A stretch of DNA of 64,000 bases, taken from the NCBI RefSeq assembly GCF_000725385.1, contig NZ_CP008884.1, positions 682,001 to 746,000 on the forward strand. Reading direction: 5' to 3'. The translations under genes and the position numbers were made by a program. Numbering within the stretch: the first letter of the stretch is position 1; every line of letters begins with the position of its first letter. Below are positions 47,301 through 55,514 of the stretch, in pieces. The notes beneath the pieces were generated by a model that was not told the origin of the DNA, searched no databases, and was given only the letters and a program-made list of their open reading frames with translations. This DNA comes from Dyella japonica A8. GTDB lineage: Bacteria > Pseudomonadota > Gammaproteobacteria > Xanthomonadales > Rhodanobacteraceae.

Positions 47301-47565
47301 GCGACTGCGCCCGATCCTGATGACCTCGTTCGCTTTCATCATGGGCGTGGTGCCGCTGGTGACCTCGCACGGCGCCGGTGCGGAAATGCGCCACGCGATG
47401 GGTGTGGCGGTGTTCTCCGGCATGTTGGGCGTCACTTTCTTCGGCCTGATCTTCACGCCGCTGTTCTACGTCATGGTGCGCGGCTGGGGCGAACGCATAA
47501 GCGAACGCCGCCGCGCACGCCGGACTGCGCGCCTCGCGCAGGCCAATCTGATTGAGGAGCACTGA
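44368..47565 (+). CDS. RND efflux inner-membrane transporter (MexF/HAE1 type)
   Basis: This proton-driven drug exporter has 1065 residues, normal for HAE1 pumps. It has twelve predicted membrane segments in two halves, each followed by a large periplasmic loop. The N-terminus FVDRPILAGVLSVLIL and PISEYPEVVPPTVVV are typical. The proton-relay aspartates lie in GIVVDDAIVVVENVERH in TM4. The sequence GAMTLTVTFALGTDLDNAQVQVQNRV is conserved in MexF-like pumps. The start at 44368 has AGGA upstream. It lies 241 bases after the adaptor gene because of the repeat. Confidence 0.95.
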   Translation: MKLAQYFVDRPILAGVLSVLILIAGSIALFKLPISEYPEVVPPTVVVRASYPGANPKVIAETVATPLEEQINGVEGMLYTSSQSTSDGAMTLTVTFALGTDLDNAQVQVQNRVSQALPRLPEEVQRLGVTTQKSSPDLTMVVHLISPDNRYDMLYLSNYARLHIKDQLARLDGVGDVQIFGAGEYSMRVWLDPERLASRQLTTGDVVHAIQEQNITVAAGALNAPPGPTNAAFQLNINTQGRLINEDDFANIIVRKDADGSFVHLRDVGRVELGANSYALRSLLNNQPAVALPIFQRPGSNAIQISDEVRALMADLKKDFPQGVDYKIVYDPTVFVRGSIEAVVHTLFEAIALVVLVVILFLQTWRASIIPLVAVPVSLIGTFAVMLMAGFSLNALSLFGLVLAIGIVVDDAIVVVENVERHIEHGLSPKEATRKAMNEVTGPIVATALVLCAVFVPAAFISGLTGQFYRQFALTIAISTVISAFNSLTLSPALAALLLKEHGAPKDKLSLLIDRAFGWLFRPFNRLFVSSANRYVGGVKRILRSGSIALLIYGGLVVLGLFGFAHVPTGFVPPQDKQYLVSFAQLPDAASLDRSEDVIRRMSDIALKQPGVESAVAFPGLSINGFTNSTNSGIVFVTLKPFEERRDPSLSAGAITAALQQKYMGIQDAYIAIFPPPPVNGLGTIGGFRLQVEDRSDQGFEELYKQTQGLIQASTKVPTLAGLFSSYQVSVPQIDADVDREKAKAEGVDLADVYQTMQAYLGSLYVNDFNRFGRTYQVNVSAEPSFRHEAGDILQLKTRSNTGEMIPLGSFLTVRQTVGPDRVQHYNGYPTAEINGGPAPGYSSGQAQAAIEKLAKDNLPNGMTFEWTELTYQQILAGNTAVLVFPLCVLLVFLVLASLYESLLLPLAVILIVPMVLLSAISGVWMSGGDNNIFTQIGLIVLVGLACKNAILIVEFAREAQIIEGMDRTQAVLEAARLRLRPILMTSFAFIMGVVPLVTSHGAGAEMRHAMGVAVFSGMLGVTFFGLIFTPLFYVMVRGWGERISERRRARRTARLAQANLIEEH

Positions 47566-47566
47566 T

Positions 47567-49153
47567 ATGTCCTTCTTCAAGAACCTTAGGACCGCACTTC
47601 TCCCTCACCCCTACGGGGAGAGGGCCGGGGTGAGGGGCCAGTCTGGCGATGAACTCGCTACGGGAGCGGGCTTCATGGATCTGGCCGCAACGTCGACGCC
47701 CTCATGCGGCCCCGTCTCCCGCCGCTCCACCGCGAAGAAAGTCACCGCCATCGCCGCCGCGATCATGCTGTCCGGTTGTGTCAGCGTCGGCCCCGACTAC
47801 CACGCGCCGCAGGAAAAGCCGGTGGTCATGCAGGGCGTGAACGCGCAGGAATCCACGCAGACGTTCCAGGCGCAGTGGTGGAAGCAGTTCAACGACCCGA
47901 CGCTCGACGCGCTGATCCAGCGCGCCGCCGCGAACAGTCCTGACCTGAAGATCGCCTTTGCACGCCTGCGTGAATCGCGTGCCTTGCTTGGCGTCGCCAA
48001 GTCGCAGCAGATTCCCGACGTGGAAACGGTGGCGAACTACTCGCGCAGCCGCGAGCAGCAGCCGGGCTTCACCGACAGGCGCGTCACCACCACCAGCTAC
48101 CAGGCGGGGTTTGACGCCAGCTGGGAGATCGACCTGTTCGGTGGCGTGCGTCGCTCGGTGGAAGCCGCGCGTGCGGATGCGGGTGCCAGCGAGGCCTCGC
48201 TGCAGGATGCGCAGGTAACCCTGTTCGCGGAAGTCGCGCGCTACTACTTCGACCTGCGCGGCGTGCAGCTGCGCATCGATGTGGCCAACCGCGACATCGA
48301 GAACCAGCGCGAGACGTTGCGCCTGATCCACGCCCGCAACGACATCGGCACGGTGTCCGAGCAGGACGTGGCCAGCGCTACGGCACGGCTCAACTTTGTG
48401 GAGGCGCAGCTGCCCACCTTGCAGACGCTGGCGCAGAACGATACGTCGCGTCTGGCGGTGCTGTTGGGCGAGCGTCCGGGTGAACTGGATGTCGACCTGT
48501 CGCCGCAGGGCTTCAAGCCCATCGACGTGGCGCTGGATATCGGCACTGCCGGCGACGTGCTGCAGCGCCGTCCGGACGTGCGCGTCGCCGAGCGCGAACT
48601 GGCCGCCGCCAACGCGCGCATCGGCGTCGCCAAGGCCGATTACTACCCGCACATCACGCTGGGCGGTTTCCTCGGCTTCCTCGCCGGCCGCAGCAATGAC
48701 TTCGGTGGTGCGCAGTCGCGGGCGTGGTCGATTGCGCCAAGCATCTCGTGGTCCGGCCTCAACGTACAGCGCGTGCGCTCCAACGTGAAGGCCAGCGAGG
48801 CCCGTTCAGATGCGGCGCTCGCCAATTACCAGCGCACGGTGCTGCAGGCGGTGGAAGACGTGGACAACGCCATCGTCGGCTACAACCTGCAGCGCGACCG
48901 CGTGATCAAGCTGCAGGACCAGGTGACCAACAGCCGCCATGCCGCGGACCTGGCACGCATCCGCTACAACGAAGGCGCCGCCGACTTCCTGCAGCTGCTC
49001 GATGCCGAACGCACGCAGCTGGAAGCGGAGGATGCGCTGGCCGATGCGCAGGCCTCGATTAACCTGCGCGCGGTGTCGGTGTACAAGGCGCTAGGCGGTG
49101 GCTGGCAGGCCTGCGCCAGCGAGCGCTGCGACCAACTGGCCGCGACGCCATGA
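47567..49153 (+). CDS. RND efflux outer-membrane lipoprotein (OprN/NodT family) with repeat-derived N-terminal insertion
   Basis: The mature part is a complete TolC-like channel subunit: CVSVGPDYHAPQ after the lipobox, WWKQFNDPTLDALIQRA, repeat halves ending in RYNEGAADFLQLLDAER. The ATG at 47567 has a strong GAGGAG site and follows the pump stop by one base. From there the lipobox Cys (in MLSGC) is residue 71, far beyond the usual 16-25. Residues about 11-50 (LLPHPYGERAGVRG and on) are encoded by a repeat. An internal ATG at 47675, with GGGAGCGGG upstream, would place the Cys at residue 35 and may be the working start. Confidence 0.9.
   Translation: MSFFKNLRTALLPHPYGERAGVRGQSGDELATGAGFMDLAATSTPSCGPVSRRSTAKKVTAIAAAIMLSGCVSVGPDYHAPQEKPVVMQGVNAQESTQTFQAQWWKQFNDPTLDALIQRAAANSPDLKIAFARLRESRALLGVAKSQQIPDVETVANYSRSREQQPGFTDRRVTTTSYQAGFDASWEIDLFGGVRRSVEAARADAGASEASLQDAQVTLFAEVARYYFDLRGVQLRIDVANRDIENQRETLRLIHARNDIGTVSEQDVASATARLNFVEAQLPTLQTLAQNDTSRLAVLLGERPGELDVDLSPQGFKPIDVALDIGTAGDVLQRRPDVRVAERELAAANARIGVAKADYYPHITLGGFLGFLAGRSNDFGGAQSRAWSIAPSISWSGLNVQRVRSNVKASEARSDAALANYQRTVLQAVEDVDNAIVGYNLQRDRVIKLQDQVTNSRHAADLARIRYNEGAADFLQLLDAERTQLEAEDALADAQASINLRAVSVYKALGGGWQACASERCDQLAATP
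47594..47642. repeat. Palindromic repeat inserted in the outer-membrane channel gene
   Basis: CTCACCCCTACGGGGAGAGG and the following GCCGGGGTGAGGGG form an inverted repeat of a type known from many genomes, where its translation gives PHPYGERAGVRG. It splits the start codon region from the lipoprotein signal. Confidence 0.75.
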
Positions 49154-49914
49154 GCGCGGTGGCGTTTCCGGGGAGGCCATCGCGACGCCGCATGCTCGCG
49201 CCCGAACCGGAACCGTCACAACGGGTGGCGCTGGTGAGCGGCGGGAATCGCGGACTCGGCTTCGAGGTGTCGCGACAGCTCGCCGCCACCGGTGCAACCG
49301 TACTGCTGGGCGCGCGTCGCCCACTGGCTGGCGAGAAAGCCGCGCGGCAACTGCGGCGGGAGGGCGGTACGGTGGTGTCCGTGCCGCTGGACGTCACCTC
49401 GCCGCAAAGCGTGCGTGAACTCGCTGCGCGCATCGCGGGCGAATACGGCCGACTCGATATCCTGGTGAACAACGCGGGCGCGTACTTCGACGTCGACGAT
49501 CAGGCATCGTCCGTCGATCTGGATATCGTGCGCGACGCCCTGGAGACCAATCTGCTGGGCGCATGGCGGCTCACCGAGGCCATGCTTCCCTTGATGCAGC
49601 GCCACGGCTATGGCCGCATCGTGAATGTTTCCAGTGGATGCGGCGCCGTGGAGAGCGAAGGCGCGAGCTGCCCCGCCTATCGCGTGTCCAAGGCCGCGCT
49701 CAACAGCCATACGCGCATGCTTGCGGCAGAGCTCGCCGGCAGCGGCATCCTGGTCAATGCCGTGTGTCCCGGCTGGGTCGCTACGGACATGGGCGGCCAT
49801 GGCGGGCGGCCCGTCGCCGATGGCGCTGCCGGCATTGTGTGGGCAGCCATGCTGCCATCGCGCCCGTCGATCAACGGCGGCTTTTTCCGCGACCAGCAAC
49901 GCATCGACTGGTGA
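49150..49914 (+). CDS. Short-chain dehydrogenase/reductase
   Basis: The 254-residue SDR has the cofactor motif SGGNRGLGFEVSR (near residues 30-42), NNAGAYFDV, catalytic Ser in NVSSGCG and YxxxK as YRVSK, followed by CPGWVATDMGG. An Arg after the glycine loop suggests NADPH. It overlaps the channel-gene stop by four bases (ATGA), so it belongs to the efflux operon. SDRs coupled to MexEF-like pumps could act on electrophilic metabolites; the substrate is unknown. Confidence 0.92.
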   Translation: MSAVAFPGRPSRRRMLAPEPEPSQRVALVSGGNRGLGFEVSRQLAATGATVLLGARRPLAGEKAARQLRREGGTVVSVPLDVTSPQSVRELAARIAGEYGRLDILVNNAGAYFDVDDQASSVDLDIVRDALETNLLGAWRLTEAMLPLMQRHGYGRIVNVSSGCGAVESEGASCPAYRVSKAALNSHTRMLAAELAGSGILVNAVCPGWVATDMGGHGGRPVADGAAGIVWAAMLPSRPSINGGFFRDQQRIDW

Positions 49915-49972
49915 TCCGGCGGAACCGTCCAGCGAGGGCGTGATACCGCTGGTGGCGCAGGAAGCGCCGCTT

Positions 49973-49980
49973 GTCACAAA
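49973..49980. promoter_or_regulatory. GTCACAAA box upstream of first beta-propeller gene
   Basis: GTCACAAA lies 85 bases before the start codon. The same octamer lies 83 bases before the paralogous gene at 53078. Confidence 0.4.
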
Positions 49981-50057
49981 GGCGACGACGGGCCGCCTGG
50001 GGCGTCCTAGCTTGATGCGCCGTTTCCATCACCTGCGCATCCAAGGGAGTCGCCGCC

Positions 50058-51002
50058 ATGTGGCAACAGATGATCTGTGTCGTGCTTTTGGCCATGTCGC
50101 CGCTGGTCACGCCCCTGCCCTCCGAGCCGGTTGCGTTCCTGCCGGGTGATCTCGCCGATGCCGAATCGCCGGCCTTCACGCCGGATGGCCATACGGTTTA
50201 TTTCATGCGCGCCTCGGAGAGCGGTGCCGCCGTGATGGTGTCGCACCGGGTCCATGATCAATGGTCGGCACCGGTGCCCGCTTCCTTTTCCGGGCACTGG
50301 CGCGATGGCGATCCGACCATGGCACCGGACGGCTCCTATCTCGTGTTCACATCCAATCGTCCCGCTATGAAAGGCGGCCAGCCCATCGACACCGTGCGCC
50401 AAGGAAAGCTGCTCACGGGCCTGGGCATGAATCTCTGGCGCGTGGAGCGGAAGGGCGATGGCTGGAGCGAACCTGTGCGCCTGCCCGACACGGTCAATAC
50501 CTGCAACAGCAGTTTCGCACCGAGCGTGGCGTCGGATGGCAGCATCTATTACATCGGCTGCGCGCCCGACGGTGTGATCCGGCCGCTGCGTGCCAGCCAT
50601 GAGAACGGCCAGTACCAGCCGGCCTATGTGGTGGCGGTCGGCGGCAAGGATGCGCAGGTCCGCGACGTCGCCATCGCACCGGATCGCTCGTTCATGGTCT
50701 TCAGCATCCGCCACGATCCCAAGCAGGCGTACCGGCTGGCCATTGCCTTCCACACCACCGACAACTGGAGCGAACCACAGGACCTGGGCGACGTGGTGAA
50801 CAGCGGCACCCACAGCATGGGCTCCCAGCTGGGATGCGACCATCGCACGCTGTATTTCTCCAGCGATCGCGCCCTGCCCACGTCAGCCCCGGCACAGGGT
50901 ACGGGCAACACGGATCACATCTGGCGCCTGTCGTTGACGCCTTGGCTCACCGCACACGGCCAGCCCGCCGCCAGCACGCCGCCATCCTGCGTCGTGGGTT
51001 GA
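50058..51002 (+). CDS. Secreted PD40/TolB-like beta-propeller protein (paralogue A)
   Basis: The 314-residue protein has a signal-like N-terminus and repeated blades of the WD40-like PD40 type. These are SPAFTPDGHTVYFMR, DPTMAPDGSYLVFTSNRP, APSVASDGSIYYIG and a last blade HRTLYFSSDRA. No catalytic motif is evident; such proteins commonly bind proteins or glycans. It is clearly related to the protein at 53078 (shared LYFMR, DGWSxP, FSGxWxD, SNRP, NLWxVER) and the two flank a LytS/LytTR system on the same strand. Confidence 0.8.
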   Translation: MWQQMICVVLLAMSPLVTPLPSEPVAFLPGDLADAESPAFTPDGHTVYFMRASESGAAVMVSHRVHDQWSAPVPASFSGHWRDGDPTMAPDGSYLVFTSNRPAMKGGQPIDTVRQGKLLTGLGMNLWRVERKGDGWSEPVRLPDTVNTCNSSFAPSVASDGSIYYIGCAPDGVIRPLRASHENGQYQPAYVVAVGGKDAQVRDVAIAPDRSFMVFSIRHDPKQAYRLAIAFHTTDNWSEPQDLGDVVNSGTHSMGSQLGCDHRTLYFSSDRALPTSAPAQGTGNTDHIWRLSLTPWLTAHGQPAASTPPSCVVG

Positions 51003-51096
51003 TGGGCCGGGCACGCCTTAAGGCACTGTTGCCGTGCCGATGCGGGGTTCCACACTGTGGCGGTTCGCTGCTGCGGCCTGCGCCGGTGAGGCACCC

Positions 51097-52188
51097 GTGT
51101 CCGACCTGATGACTGCGCCACGCTGGAAGATCTGGGCATGGGTCTTTGCCTTCTGGACCCTGCTGGCCTTGTCCTATACGGCGAGCGCGGTCATCTCGAT
51201 GATCAGCGAGGGCGAAGCGTTTGCGTGGGTACGCCCACTCACCTGGAACGTCGCCAACGCCTACCTGTGGATGCTGCTCACACCGGTGGTCGCGTGGCTG
51301 GGCATACAGGGTGGCAGCGGTAGCTGGGGACGCTTCTGGGCGGTGCACGCGCCGGCCTGCCTCATGCTCGCGGCGGTTCAGGTCATGCTGGTGCTAGGCA
51401 TCTACTGGACCTTGTGCGGTCCGCCGACATCGCGGCCGAACATCGCCCTTGGCGCATTTGCACGCATGCAGTTCGCCTATAACTTCCACCTGAGCGTGCT
51501 TACCTATGGCGTGATGCTGGTGGTGCTGCGCGCCATCGACTCGCAACGACGGCTGCGCGACGAGCGTCTGCGCAACGCGCAGCTGGAAACCCAGCTGGTG
51601 CAATCGCAATTGCAGACCCTGCGCGTGCAACTGCAGCCGCATTTCCTGTTCAACACGCTCAATGCGATTTCCGCGCTGGCCCTGGCGGACCCGGTGCAGG
51701 CGCGCCAGATGATCGCGCGGCTCAGCGACTTCCTCCGCCTTACGCTGGAGGAACGCCACGCACAGCAGGTGCCGTTGTCGCGCGAGATGGAATTTCTCAG
51801 CTGTTATCTGGGCATCCAGCAGGTGCGCTTTCAGGATCGCCTGACCACGCACCTGGACGTGTCCATCGACACCGTGCGCGCGCTGGTGCCCAACATGATC
51901 CTGCAGCCGCTGGTGGAGAATGCGCTGCGCCACGGCCTGCTCGACAAGGCCGAGCGCGGCACGCTGCACATCATGACGCGCCGCGAAGGCGATGCGCTGT
52001 TGCTCCGCGTGGACGATGACGGCATCGGTCTGCCCACCGAAGGGGCGAAGGAAGGCATCGGACTCGGCAACACGCGCACGAGACTGGACATGTTGTTCGG
52101 CAAGGAGGCCACCGTGGCATTGGAGCGCAAGGCCGAGGGCGGCACGCGGGTCGAACTGCGTTTTCCGTTCCGGGAGTGCGCCGCATGA
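51097..52188 (+). CDS. LytS/AlgZ-type sensor histidine kinase
   Basis: The 363-residue kinase has four membrane segments in its first about 150 residues and a short coiled coil. The His_kinase domain has phosphoacceptor His in QPHFLFNTLNAIS, followed by an HATPase domain with LQPLVENALRHGL and DDDGIGLP. This is the family that pairs with LytTR regulators. The GTG at 51097 is chosen for GAGG ten bases upstream and gives MSDLMTAPRWK. Its stop overlaps the regulator start (ATGA). Confidence 0.92.
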   Translation: MSDLMTAPRWKIWAWVFAFWTLLALSYTASAVISMISEGEAFAWVRPLTWNVANAYLWMLLTPVVAWLGIQGGSGSWGRFWAVHAPACLMLAAVQVMLVLGIYWTLCGPPTSRPNIALGAFARMQFAYNFHLSVLTYGVMLVVLRAIDSQRRLRDERLRNAQLETQLVQSQLQTLRVQLQPHFLFNTLNAISALALADPVQARQMIARLSDFLRLTLEERHAQQVPLSREMEFLSCYLGIQQVRFQDRLTTHLDVSIDTVRALVPNMILQPLVENALRHGLLDKAERGTLHIMTRREGDALLLRVDDDGIGLPTEGAKEGIGLGNTRTRLDMLFGKEATVALERKAEGGTRVELRFPFRECAA

Positions 52189-52946
52189 ACGCGCCCGCGA
52201 TCCGCACGCTGCTGGTGGACGACGAGATGCTGGCGCGCCTGGCCATAAGGCAGGCCCTGGCCTCGCACGACGATGTCGTCATCGTCGGCGAGTGCGCCAA
52301 CGCGGTCGAAGCACGGCAGGCCATGGCGGCCCTCGACCCCGACCTGTTGTTCCTGGATATCCGCATGCCCGGCATGGACGGCTTCAGGCTGCTGCAGGGC
52401 ATGAAGCGCGACCACCTGCCGATGGTGGTGTTTGCCACGGCCTTCGGCCAGCACGCGTTGCGCGCGTTCGATGCCAATGCCATCGACTACGTGCTCAAAC
52501 CGATCGACCAGGATCGGTTCGACCAGGCGATGGCGCGCGTACGCCGCCATTGGCGCGGCCTGCACGCGGCGGACGGTGCCACAGCCGCTGCATCGTCCCC
52601 GCCAGCCTCACCCTGGTTGCAACGGCTCAGCGTGCAGCAGGGGGAACATATCCGCGTGATCGCCGCCGCCGACATCGACTGGATTCGCGCCGACGGGAAC
52701 TACGTGCACATCCACGCGGGCACCACGACCTACCTCCATCGCGAATCGCTGCGGCACCTGCTTGGCATGCTCGATCCGGCGAGGTTCCTTCGCATCCACC
52801 GCGGCACCGTAGTGAACGTGGACCGCATCCACGAGGTGCATCCGTTGTTCCAGGGTAGCGCCGAGGTCGTATTGCAGGACGGCACCCGCCTCAACCTCAG
52901 CCGCCGCTTTCGCATGCAGGCGCGCCGTGCGCTCGGCATGGCCTGA
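52185..52946 (+). CDS. LytTR-family response regulator
   Basis: The 253-residue protein has a receiver domain (DDE near residues 12-14, phosphoacceptor Asp in LLFLDIRMPGMDG, Lys in VLKPID). After an Ala-rich linker comes a LytTR DNA-binding domain (GEHIRVIAAADIDWIRADGN, FLRIHRGTVVNVDRI, LSRRFR). It is translationally coupled to the kinase. LytTR proteins bind pairs of direct repeats about two helical turns apart. The two flanking propeller genes are plausible targets. Confidence 0.94.
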   Translation: MNAPAIRTLLVDDEMLARLAIRQALASHDDVVIVGECANAVEARQAMAALDPDLLFLDIRMPGMDGFRLLQGMKRDHLPMVVFATAFGQHALRAFDANAIDYVLKPIDQDRFDQAMARVRRHWRGLHAADGATAAASSPPASPWLQRLSVQQGEHIRVIAAADIDWIRADGNYVHIHAGTTTYLHRESLRHLLGMLDPARFLRIHRGTVVNVDRIHEVHPLFQGSAEVVLQDGTRLNLSRRFRMQARRALGMA

Positions 52947-52973
52947 CCGTCAGCACGCGGCTCGCGACCGCTC

Positions 52974-53002
52974 GTCACCCGGCGGCAACCGCCGGTCACA
53001 AA
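52974..53002. promoter_or_regulatory. GTCAC direct repeat upstream of second beta-propeller gene
   Basis: GTCAC occurs at 52974-52978 and again at 52995-52999 (as GTCACAAA), exactly 21 bases apart. Between them is the inverted repeat CCGGCGG-CAA-CCGCCGG (52979-52995). Confidence 0.45.
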
Positions 53003-53077
53003 TCTCCTGCGCATGGCTGCACCAGCGCTGCATCCTGACCACGCTTCACCGTCCCCCACCTTGAAGGAACGCCATCC

Positions 53078-54055
53078 ATGCCGTCGAAACCGCTTGTCCT
53101 GATCACGGCCCTGCTCGCCGCACTGGCCATCACTCCCGCCTTTGCCGGCGAGCTGGTAGGCCCCGGCGTGATTTCCACCGGGCTGCAGGAGACCTCGGCG
53201 GCGCTGAGCCCCGACAACAACACGCTGTATTTCATGCGTTCGGATTTTGCCGAGAAAGACGACACCATCCTTGTGACGCATCGCCAGGGCGATGGCTGGA
53301 GCACGCCGGAAGTCGCGCCGTTCTCGGGCCAGTGGCATGACTCCGAACCGGCAATGTCGCCGGACGGCAAGCGTCTCTACTTCGTGTCCAACCGCCCGCC
53401 GCATCCGGGCGACACGCCGGTGATGGCCGAGATGGACGGCCGCACGTTCACGGGAAAGCACCTTTGGTACGTCGAACGGCAGGGCGGCGGACGCTGGGGC
53501 GCACCCATGCACGTGGATGGCGCGCTCAACGACGGCGCGATGATCTACAACCCCTCCATTGCCGCCAACGGCGACATCTACTTCTCCGCGCATCGCCGTG
53601 ATTCGGGCAAGGCCTACCAGATCTACGTCGCGCGGCGAACGGCGCACGGTTATGCCGATCCGGAACGCATCGACCTGGGCGACGTGGATCACAACCGGAT
53701 GGATCCCAGCGTCGATCCGCAGGAACGCTTCCTCGTTTACGCCGGCAACGAAGGCGACTCGCTCGGCAGCGCGGACATCTACATCGCGTTCCGCGACGAA
53801 AGCGGGCACTGGGGCAAGCCGGTGCACCTGCCCGGCGACGTCAACAGCGCCTCACTGGAGAATGCACCGTCCTTGGGACGCCGCTTCGGCGAGCTGTACG
53901 TCGCGAGCAACCGGGAAAGCGAGGTGCGTTTTCCCAAGACGCAGGATGACGCGGCATCGCTGCGGCATCGGCTGGAGGAGCCGCTCAACGGTTCGCGCAA
54001 CCTCTGGCTGTTCGATATCGGCGACGTGCTGAGGGCCCACGGCATCGATCACTGA
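53078..54055 (+). CDS. Secreted PD40/TolB-like beta-propeller protein (paralogue B)
   Basis: The 325-residue protein has a clean signal peptide (cleavage after AFA, residue 23). PD40 blades follow: SAALSPDNNTLYFMR, EPAMSPDGKRLYFVSNRP, NPSIAANGDIYFSAHR, DPSVDPQERFLVYAG and LGRRFGELYVASNRE. It is a diverged copy of the protein at 50058. The start has GAAGGA upstream. Periplasmic location is predicted; no enzyme signature is seen. Confidence 0.82.
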   Translation: MPSKPLVLITALLAALAITPAFAGELVGPGVISTGLQETSAALSPDNNTLYFMRSDFAEKDDTILVTHRQGDGWSTPEVAPFSGQWHDSEPAMSPDGKRLYFVSNRPPHPGDTPVMAEMDGRTFTGKHLWYVERQGGGRWGAPMHVDGALNDGAMIYNPSIAANGDIYFSAHRRDSGKAYQIYVARRTAHGYADPERIDLGDVDHNRMDPSVDPQERFLVYAGNEGDSLGSADIYIAFRDESGHWGKPVHLPGDVNSASLENAPSLGRRFGELYVASNRESEVRFPKTQDDAASLRHRLEEPLNGSRNLWLFDIGDVLRAHGIDH

Positions 54056-54080
54056 TGCCGACGCTGGTGCGCGAAAGCAC

Positions 54081-55007
54081 CTAGGGAAGGTTGCGGGCGA
54101 ACCAGTCGCCCGTGGCCTTCCGCACTTCGGCGAGCGTGACCGGATCAGCAGCCCACTGGTGTGACATCCCGGTGGGCCGCGTGAACTGCAGACGTTGCGA
54201 GCGGCCGTCGTAGAACGGCTTCAGACTGTCGAACAACTCCGACGCTCCATGGGAATCGATGACAGCATCATCGGCACCCTGCAGAAAGAGCAGCGCCGGT
54301 TGATGCGCGGCGATCTCCCGCGCGTGGCCTGCAGCATCGGTGTCTTTCGCCAGCTCGCGTGACGCGGGTGACCAGGCGTAGGTCTTGCCGGTGGCCTTCT
54401 CATACGCCTGTACCGATGCACTCAGGCCGGTCGACGCATTGATGAACACCGCGGCGTCGATGGCGACCTTGCCCTGCGACAAGGCATCGAGCGCCGCCGC
54501 GCCGCCAGCGGAGAAGCCGACCAGTGCCACGGATGCGCCATGTGGCATGCACGCGTTTTTCTGCAACGCGTCCACCACGTTCGGCAACTCGTTGGCGGCG
54601 CCGACCACCACGGGCTTGAAGACCAGCAGGCCGACGTCCTCGCCCTGGCGCCGCGCGACCTCTTTCATGCCACCTTCGGGTGCGCGTGCGCCGAACAGCG
54701 GCAGGCCGAGGTAGACCTTCACCGCGTCGACCTCGTCCAGTGGCAGGGCATCCATCATCGCCCGTTCGCTGGCGGGCGGGCCGAAACCATGCCAGAGGAT
54801 GACCGGCGGCTTGCTGATATGTGCCGGTACACGGAGTATCGCTGGCACACCGTTGAGTACTGCTTCACGTATCGCAGGGGCCTGGGCGTTTGGCGAGGCC
54901 GCGCAGAGGGGGCGTGCATCCGTCGGCGGCGCGGTAGCGAATGCGTTTGCGCTGGCGCACGCAAGCAGCAGCGCCATGGCCTTCGCCACCCTCTTTCGTG
55001 CGTGCAT
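54081..55007 (-). CDS. Secreted alpha/beta hydrolase (dienelactone-hydrolase-like)
   Basis: The 308-residue protein has a signal peptide (MHARKRVAKAMALLLACASANAFA). The alpha/beta-hydrolase fold shows the oxyanion region ILWHGFGPP, nucleophile elbow VGFSAGGAA, an acid in GADDAVID and the terminal His in TGMSHQW. It probably hydrolyses esters outside the cytoplasm. An in-frame GTG three codons upstream is an alternative start. It is convergent with paralogue B. Confidence 0.82.
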   Translation of the reverse strand: MHARKRVAKAMALLLACASANAFATAPPTDARPLCAASPNAQAPAIREAVLNGVPAILRVPAHISKPPVILWHGFGPPASERAMMDALPLDEVDAVKVYLGLPLFGARAPEGGMKEVARRQGEDVGLLVFKPVVVGAANELPNVVDALQKNACMPHGASVALVGFSAGGAAALDALSQGKVAIDAAVFINASTGLSASVQAYEKATGKTYAWSPASRELAKDTDAAGHAREIAAHQPALLFLQGADDAVIDSHGASELFDSLKPFYDGRSQRLQFTRPTGMSHQWAADPVTLAEVRKATGDWFARNLP

Positions 55008-55043
55008 GGCATCCACCCGTTGCGAACGTGAGATGCCGCGACA

Positions 55044-55514
55044 CTACAACGGCTTGCGGTACACCAGGAACCCTGACTTCTCGGCTAGCTTGTCGTACAG
55101 CCGCATGGCCGTCGCATTGGTTTCGTGCGTCTGCCAGTACACCCGCCCGGCACCGGCTTCGCGCGCCTTCGCATAGACCGCTTCGATCAGCGCGCGGCCC
55201 ACGCCCAGACCACGCGACGCCTGTACGGTGAACAGGTCCTGCAGGTAGCAGTTGTCCGCGGGGTTGGTGGTGTTGCGATGGAACAGGTAATGCGCGAGGC
55301 CGAGCAGCTTGCCATCACCCTCGGCCACCAGGGCGTGCATCGGCTCCGCGGGGTCGAGGAAGCGCGACCATGCGATGCGCGTGAATGTTTCGGGCAAGGC
55401 CGTCTCGCCGCGACGGCCGTAGAAAGCGTTGTAACCGTCCCACAGCGGTCTCCACGCTGCGAAGTCCTGCGCTGTCACGAACCGGATGGCGAACGGTGCC
55501 TCCGCGGTGGACAT
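55044..55514 (-). CDS. GNAT-family N-acetyltransferase
   Basis: The 156-residue enzyme has the GNAT signature LQDLFTVQASRGLGVGRALIEAVY and the C-terminal NATAMRLYDKLAEKSGFLVYRK. The strand order and the QTHETN segment resemble diamine or small-amine acetyltransferases, but this is tentative. Its ATG overlaps the stop of the AI-2E-family transporter (ATGA at 55514), so it is the last gene of that operon. Confidence 0.9.
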   Translation of the reverse strand: MSTAEAPFAIRFVTAQDFAAWRPLWDGYNAFYGRRGETALPETFTRIAWSRFLDPAEPMHALVAEGDGKLLGLAHYLFHRNTTNPADNCYLQDLFTVQASRGLGVGRALIEAVYAKAREAGAGRVYWQTHETNATAMRLYDKLAEKSGFLVYRKPL

